This document shows positions 60,363 to 64,000 of a stretch of DNA of 64,000 nucleotides, one piece after another; the first letter of the stretch is position 1; each line of letters opens with the position of its first letter. Made by a program: the position numbers and the translations under genes. Location: positions 404,590,192-404,654,191 of the forward strand of contig CM060921.1 of NCBI GenBank assembly GCA_030737875.1. Reading direction: 5' to 3'. The stretch is from Allium sativum (taxonomy: Eukaryota > Streptophyta > Magnoliopsida > Asparagales > Amaryllidaceae). The notes under the pieces are model-generated. The model was not told the DNA's origin. It worked only from the letters and a program-made list of their open reading frames with translations, and ran no database searches.

Positions 60363-60462
60363 GTGAAAATGCCCAGTGAGCCTAGTGGCACGTATTTTTA
60401 ATTAATTAATTTAAAATGTACCTTATATTATCTATCCCTTTCCTTTCGTAATTTATTATGTG

Positions 60463-63400
60463 TGTAACGACCCGAGTTTTTGACGATCTTGGTTATCCGA
60501 TATACAACACATATCAAACATCCAAGGATCAAAAATAACCAAATAGTTAATGAAAGAAATTAGAGGGTGAGGAAAGATAAGATAGAAACTTAGAATAGAA
60601 GAAGAAGAAGAACACAACATCAGAGTAACACGAATCTCACAGTGGAACGAATAACATATAATAGATAACATATCCTTGAAATAAAAGATTTTACATGAAT
60701 ATACATATCATTATCAAGTACAAAACTTACAACACAGCGGAAATAAACAATAGATATATGATCCTGAAGCCTCCTTCTCCAGCTCTTCAAGTATCTGTAA
60801 ATCCCGACTACTTCACTTCCCGTACAAAATTGGACACTTAAGAGTTTAGAGAAAACAAAACAAAATAAACTCCGGGTCAGTCATGGGACTGGTATGAGTA
60901 AAACAGTTTAAAACAGTTCGAACAAGTAAATGATATCTCATAAGACCATGCAGTATAACGGAATGGGTTTTTCCCTTACGAGAATCCAAAATATCTTTAT
61001 ATCAAAAACCTTTTGATACTATCATAATGTCTATGAACCACAATATAATAATCATCTAGCAGAAACCCTTTCATCTCACGTTCTACAAATATTGTATACA
61101 ATCAAAACCGCAAGCACGTATTGGGTAATGGATTTCCAACTATGACAAGGTATGGAACCACCTTTCGCTAGTGTACCTCTAAAGAGGAATACACTGGGTT
61201 CAAAAAGAACATCTTGCAACCCGGCCACACATGACCGACCACTCATTTCGCTTAAGTGTATCGAATGTATATCACCAACGGTTGGGATCAGCAACCGTTT
61301 CCCGAATGGGACAACATCAACAATAGATTTTTAGAAGTAAATGAAACTCTAGATCAGGTGAGTATATACCCTAATAGGTGCGACCTACATAACCATGCAG
61401 CCTGCCCGGTTTCTGTCATTTACCGGATGTGAGGCTAGAAGCTACGCTTATCTTTTACATACCACATCTTCATTCACTTTGAATGTCACATCGACATACC
61501 CGCCAAATCACAAATTGATTTCCCCAAAAATACCATAGGTGTACAGCTAAGAGAAACAAATTCCTCCGCCACCATACATGAATACGCTTGAAGAGATCAA
61601 CTTACACAATTTATTAGATATACTCTGCCAGACCTTCACCCATACAAGTTGTCCTAGGACTGGACAAACCGAAGGCACTATTCAGTATATCCATCTTAGG
61701 CAATTGTTATCTAAGATTTATACAACAGCCCTTGCACTTTACTCCGTCTTCAATTATCTTTGGCATATATGATTCACAACGCTTATGCCAATACAGAGTG
61801 GTTCTTCGGATAATAATCCAATCGGTCTCTCCTATTAACAACGTTAAAATGGTCGAAAACTTCGATAGTCGTGAGTTAACTATCAAAGAAAAACACGTGT
61901 GCAAACAACGATATTATTTCCAAATGGAATCGATCAATCATCATTAACAATATATATATATATATATATATATACATTTCCTCATTTTGTATGTTTAGAA
62001 AATATACATTATTAACACTAGAAAACATTTTCATGGCTTAATTACGTATCACTATTCTTCCACGTCTATCAGACTCTAACTCTAAACTAACAAGAGAACA
62101 ACTTCCTAATTATAAACCCCGAAGGCCGAAACCAACATCAGATCGATACTCAAGAAACCATTCAACTTATTTATCTCTAGTCAGTTTCTAATTTCTGTTT
62201 AACTCCGTTTTGATTAACTATGTTTGATTAACTCCTTTCGATTAGCTCGATTTGAATAACTCCTTTATTTATTTTCCCAATAAGTAATCCTTTATTCTAT
62301 TTATTTTCTAAATAAATAATCCTTTATCTTTCCTATTTATTTAACAAATAAATATTTCCTATTTACTTAACAAATGAATATTTCCTTTATCTTTTCTATT
62401 TATTTTATAATTAATTTCTTTTATAGAATCCTTTTTCCTTTTATATATAAAATCCATCGATTTTATATAAATAATTTATTTTCAAAATCTACTTTGAAAA
62501 TCCCATTTTTATTTCCCAGTATTTCTTACAGTATTCAATATACCAAACCACAAAGATCGATATCATTTAAACACACATAATCAAACAGATTATATATCAC
62601 ATCATATATTACAATATATGAACAGAACAGTATTATAAATATTGAGGAGTCCAGTTGGATCCCTCCAACCTCTTTCCCTGCATCACAGATGTTAACAACA
62701 CGAATATAAAATATTCTGTTAAACAGAATCGATATTCGATTTATGATTTATACATATATATATATATATCATTATCTATGATTTCAATCAATACACAAAC
62801 AATTCAACCAAACAGTTAACACATAGCAATCCGTTTTCATTTATCAGTTCTAAATATACGTTATAAAAATATAACTGTGCAGAGTTAGTGAGTTTTACTC
62901 ACTTTGGACAGTTATCGTTAAATAACGATTAACTATCTTTGATTCAAACGGACAATTTATTTTTCAATAAATTGTAACGAGCTTCGATTCACTCTAGTCA
63001 GTTCTAGTGTGTAGCCACCGTCCATACGATCCCAACGGATCTTGTTTCGTCGGATTCTGATATCGTATGGAATAGTTATGATATTACGAAGTTAATACAA
63101 TAATATAAATTAAATAAAACTAAATTTCTAATTTTTATTTGGGCTCACATTTAAAATCAGGCCCAAACCCGTTAACAGCATTCTTCCCTTATCGAAGAAA
63201 TTGAACCAGCTACTCCTTTTACTGCTTCACCATAGCTGATTTTCCAACGCCTTCAACCACCCTAATTACTTCACGAAAATCAAAGCTAAAACCTTCCATG
63301 GACTCCTCTCCCTGACCTCCTTCATCGCCACCCAATAAGCTCCCACTCGCACACCGGACAATCATTGCGTCCCCAGCTCGCCAATACACGACACGGTGAA

Positions 63401-64000
63401 AATGCCGAAGTTTTTCATCACCAAAATTTCCAAAATATCAAACTCGAACCAAGAAACTAATCTCGTCACTTTTTGTTAAACCCCACTGTTGTCCACTCTT
63501 CTTCAACGCCAGTATACATCCCCTTTTCTTCTGCTTCTACCTCACCATATACGTTTTTAACACCCATCCTCCAACAGTAGTACACCGTCTTTCTTCCATC
63601 TCTGATAAACTAAAACACGCAATACCTTCTAAAACCAAAACCACATGCTCCAGTAACCCTATCCGACGCCATTTGCACTCTTTCCAAGCTTCACTTCAGA
63701 CTGTTCCTTCTCGTAATCAATTCCTGAGACCACCGCCCTGAATCCATCACTCCTAGTCCAACCCCTACTTCGCTTTTCTCCAAGGCTCACGAAAGTGAGG
63801 CCATCGAGGGTTTTAGTTTTTATTTGTTTTTTTATTTTAGTTTTAGGTTTTTAAGGAGATTAAGAATGTATTATATAGGGTGATATTTTGGCTTGCTGTA
63901 TTGTTTGCGTCCACGAAGAACGAGTGAGGAGGTGCACATAAGCTTCCAGCTGTATTATTTTAAAAGTTCGTCTTACCCTGTTACGTAAAGTTCTACTTAC
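60463..64000 (-). mobile_element. LTR H, diverged relative of the element A LTR, runs off window
   Basis: Begins TGTAACGACCCGAG and follows the A LTR in order: GAAGAAGAAG tract, CAGTC-ATGG-GACTG hairpin (60878-60891), the highly conserved block at about 61070-61340, an AT microsatellite (61951-61972), a repeat-free TTTATTT-rich zone, donor-like ACTCAC (62897-62902) and a C-rich leader-like segment (about 63200-63750). At about 62115-62170 it carries a block found twice in each B LTR but not in A. It has no primer site on its left, so it is a 3' LTR or a solo LTR. No gene is seen to 64000. Confidence 0.8.

Larger units (their letters stand above)
59481..60462 (-). mobile_element. Partial LTR J, U3 and leader part
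   Basis: Non-coding. In minus-strand order it has a GTCGAC cluster (60309-60362), TATA box CTATAAATA (60181-60189), a leader of about 290 nt and a donor-like GTGAGT (59882-59887), the same layout as D and E. It is cut on the left by the LINE end and on the right by LTR H. No gene is seen. Confidence 0.65.

Overview
The window is a flowering-plant chromosome segment made almost entirely of nested transposable elements. The evidence is initiator-methionine-tRNA primer sites, chromovirus-type Ty3/gypsy ends, a CACTA element, hAT elements, a plant L1-type LINE and an exon that reads as plant myosin XI. It is AT-rich with no intact host gene. The species cannot be named from the sequence.

Layout. 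1-2091 is the end of a large LTR (family B) cut by the window edge. 2092-2732 and 15934-16544 are internal sequence, probably of element D, split by a complete minus-strand element A (2733-15928). A has two LTRs of about 5.1 kb, a 3.0 kb non-coding interior, primer site, polypurine tract and a perfect 5-bp target duplication, so it is a large retrotransposon derivative (LARD). 16545-21231 is the 4.7 kb 5' LTR of D. 21232-22290 is part of a related LTR (G). 22291-35710 is element B, with 6.3 kb LTRs around only 1.07 kb of interior, its right LTR truncated. 35711-51811 is element E, a gag-only Ty3/gypsy derivative on the minus strand. Its 5' LTR was opened by a 10.3 kb CACTA transposon (39860-50182) that holds a myosin XI exon, a LINE fragment and two hAT elements. 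E sits inside the pol gene of a plus-strand chromodomain Ty3/gypsy element F (51812-57110). F sits in a LINE (57111-59480), which holds a 355-bp LTR-like insertion (58454-58808). 59481-60462 is a partial LTR (J). 60463-64000 is a diverged relative of the A LTR (H), running off the window.

The most interesting signal is a shared architecture inside these long LTRs. In the transcribed direction they show, in order: (1) a U3 with a GTCGAC-rich cluster upstream of a TATA box; (2) a leader exon ending in a consensus splice donor; (3) in families D, G, E and F, a pair of three-tier hairpins whose stems differ between copies but keep pairing; (4) a short hairpin overlapping a CTGAC branch-point-like motif; (5) a pyrimidine tract and CAG acceptor; (6) the primer site. 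This suggests a structured intron in the R-U5 leader of several gypsy families. The parts are visible in the sequence; splicing and function are inference.
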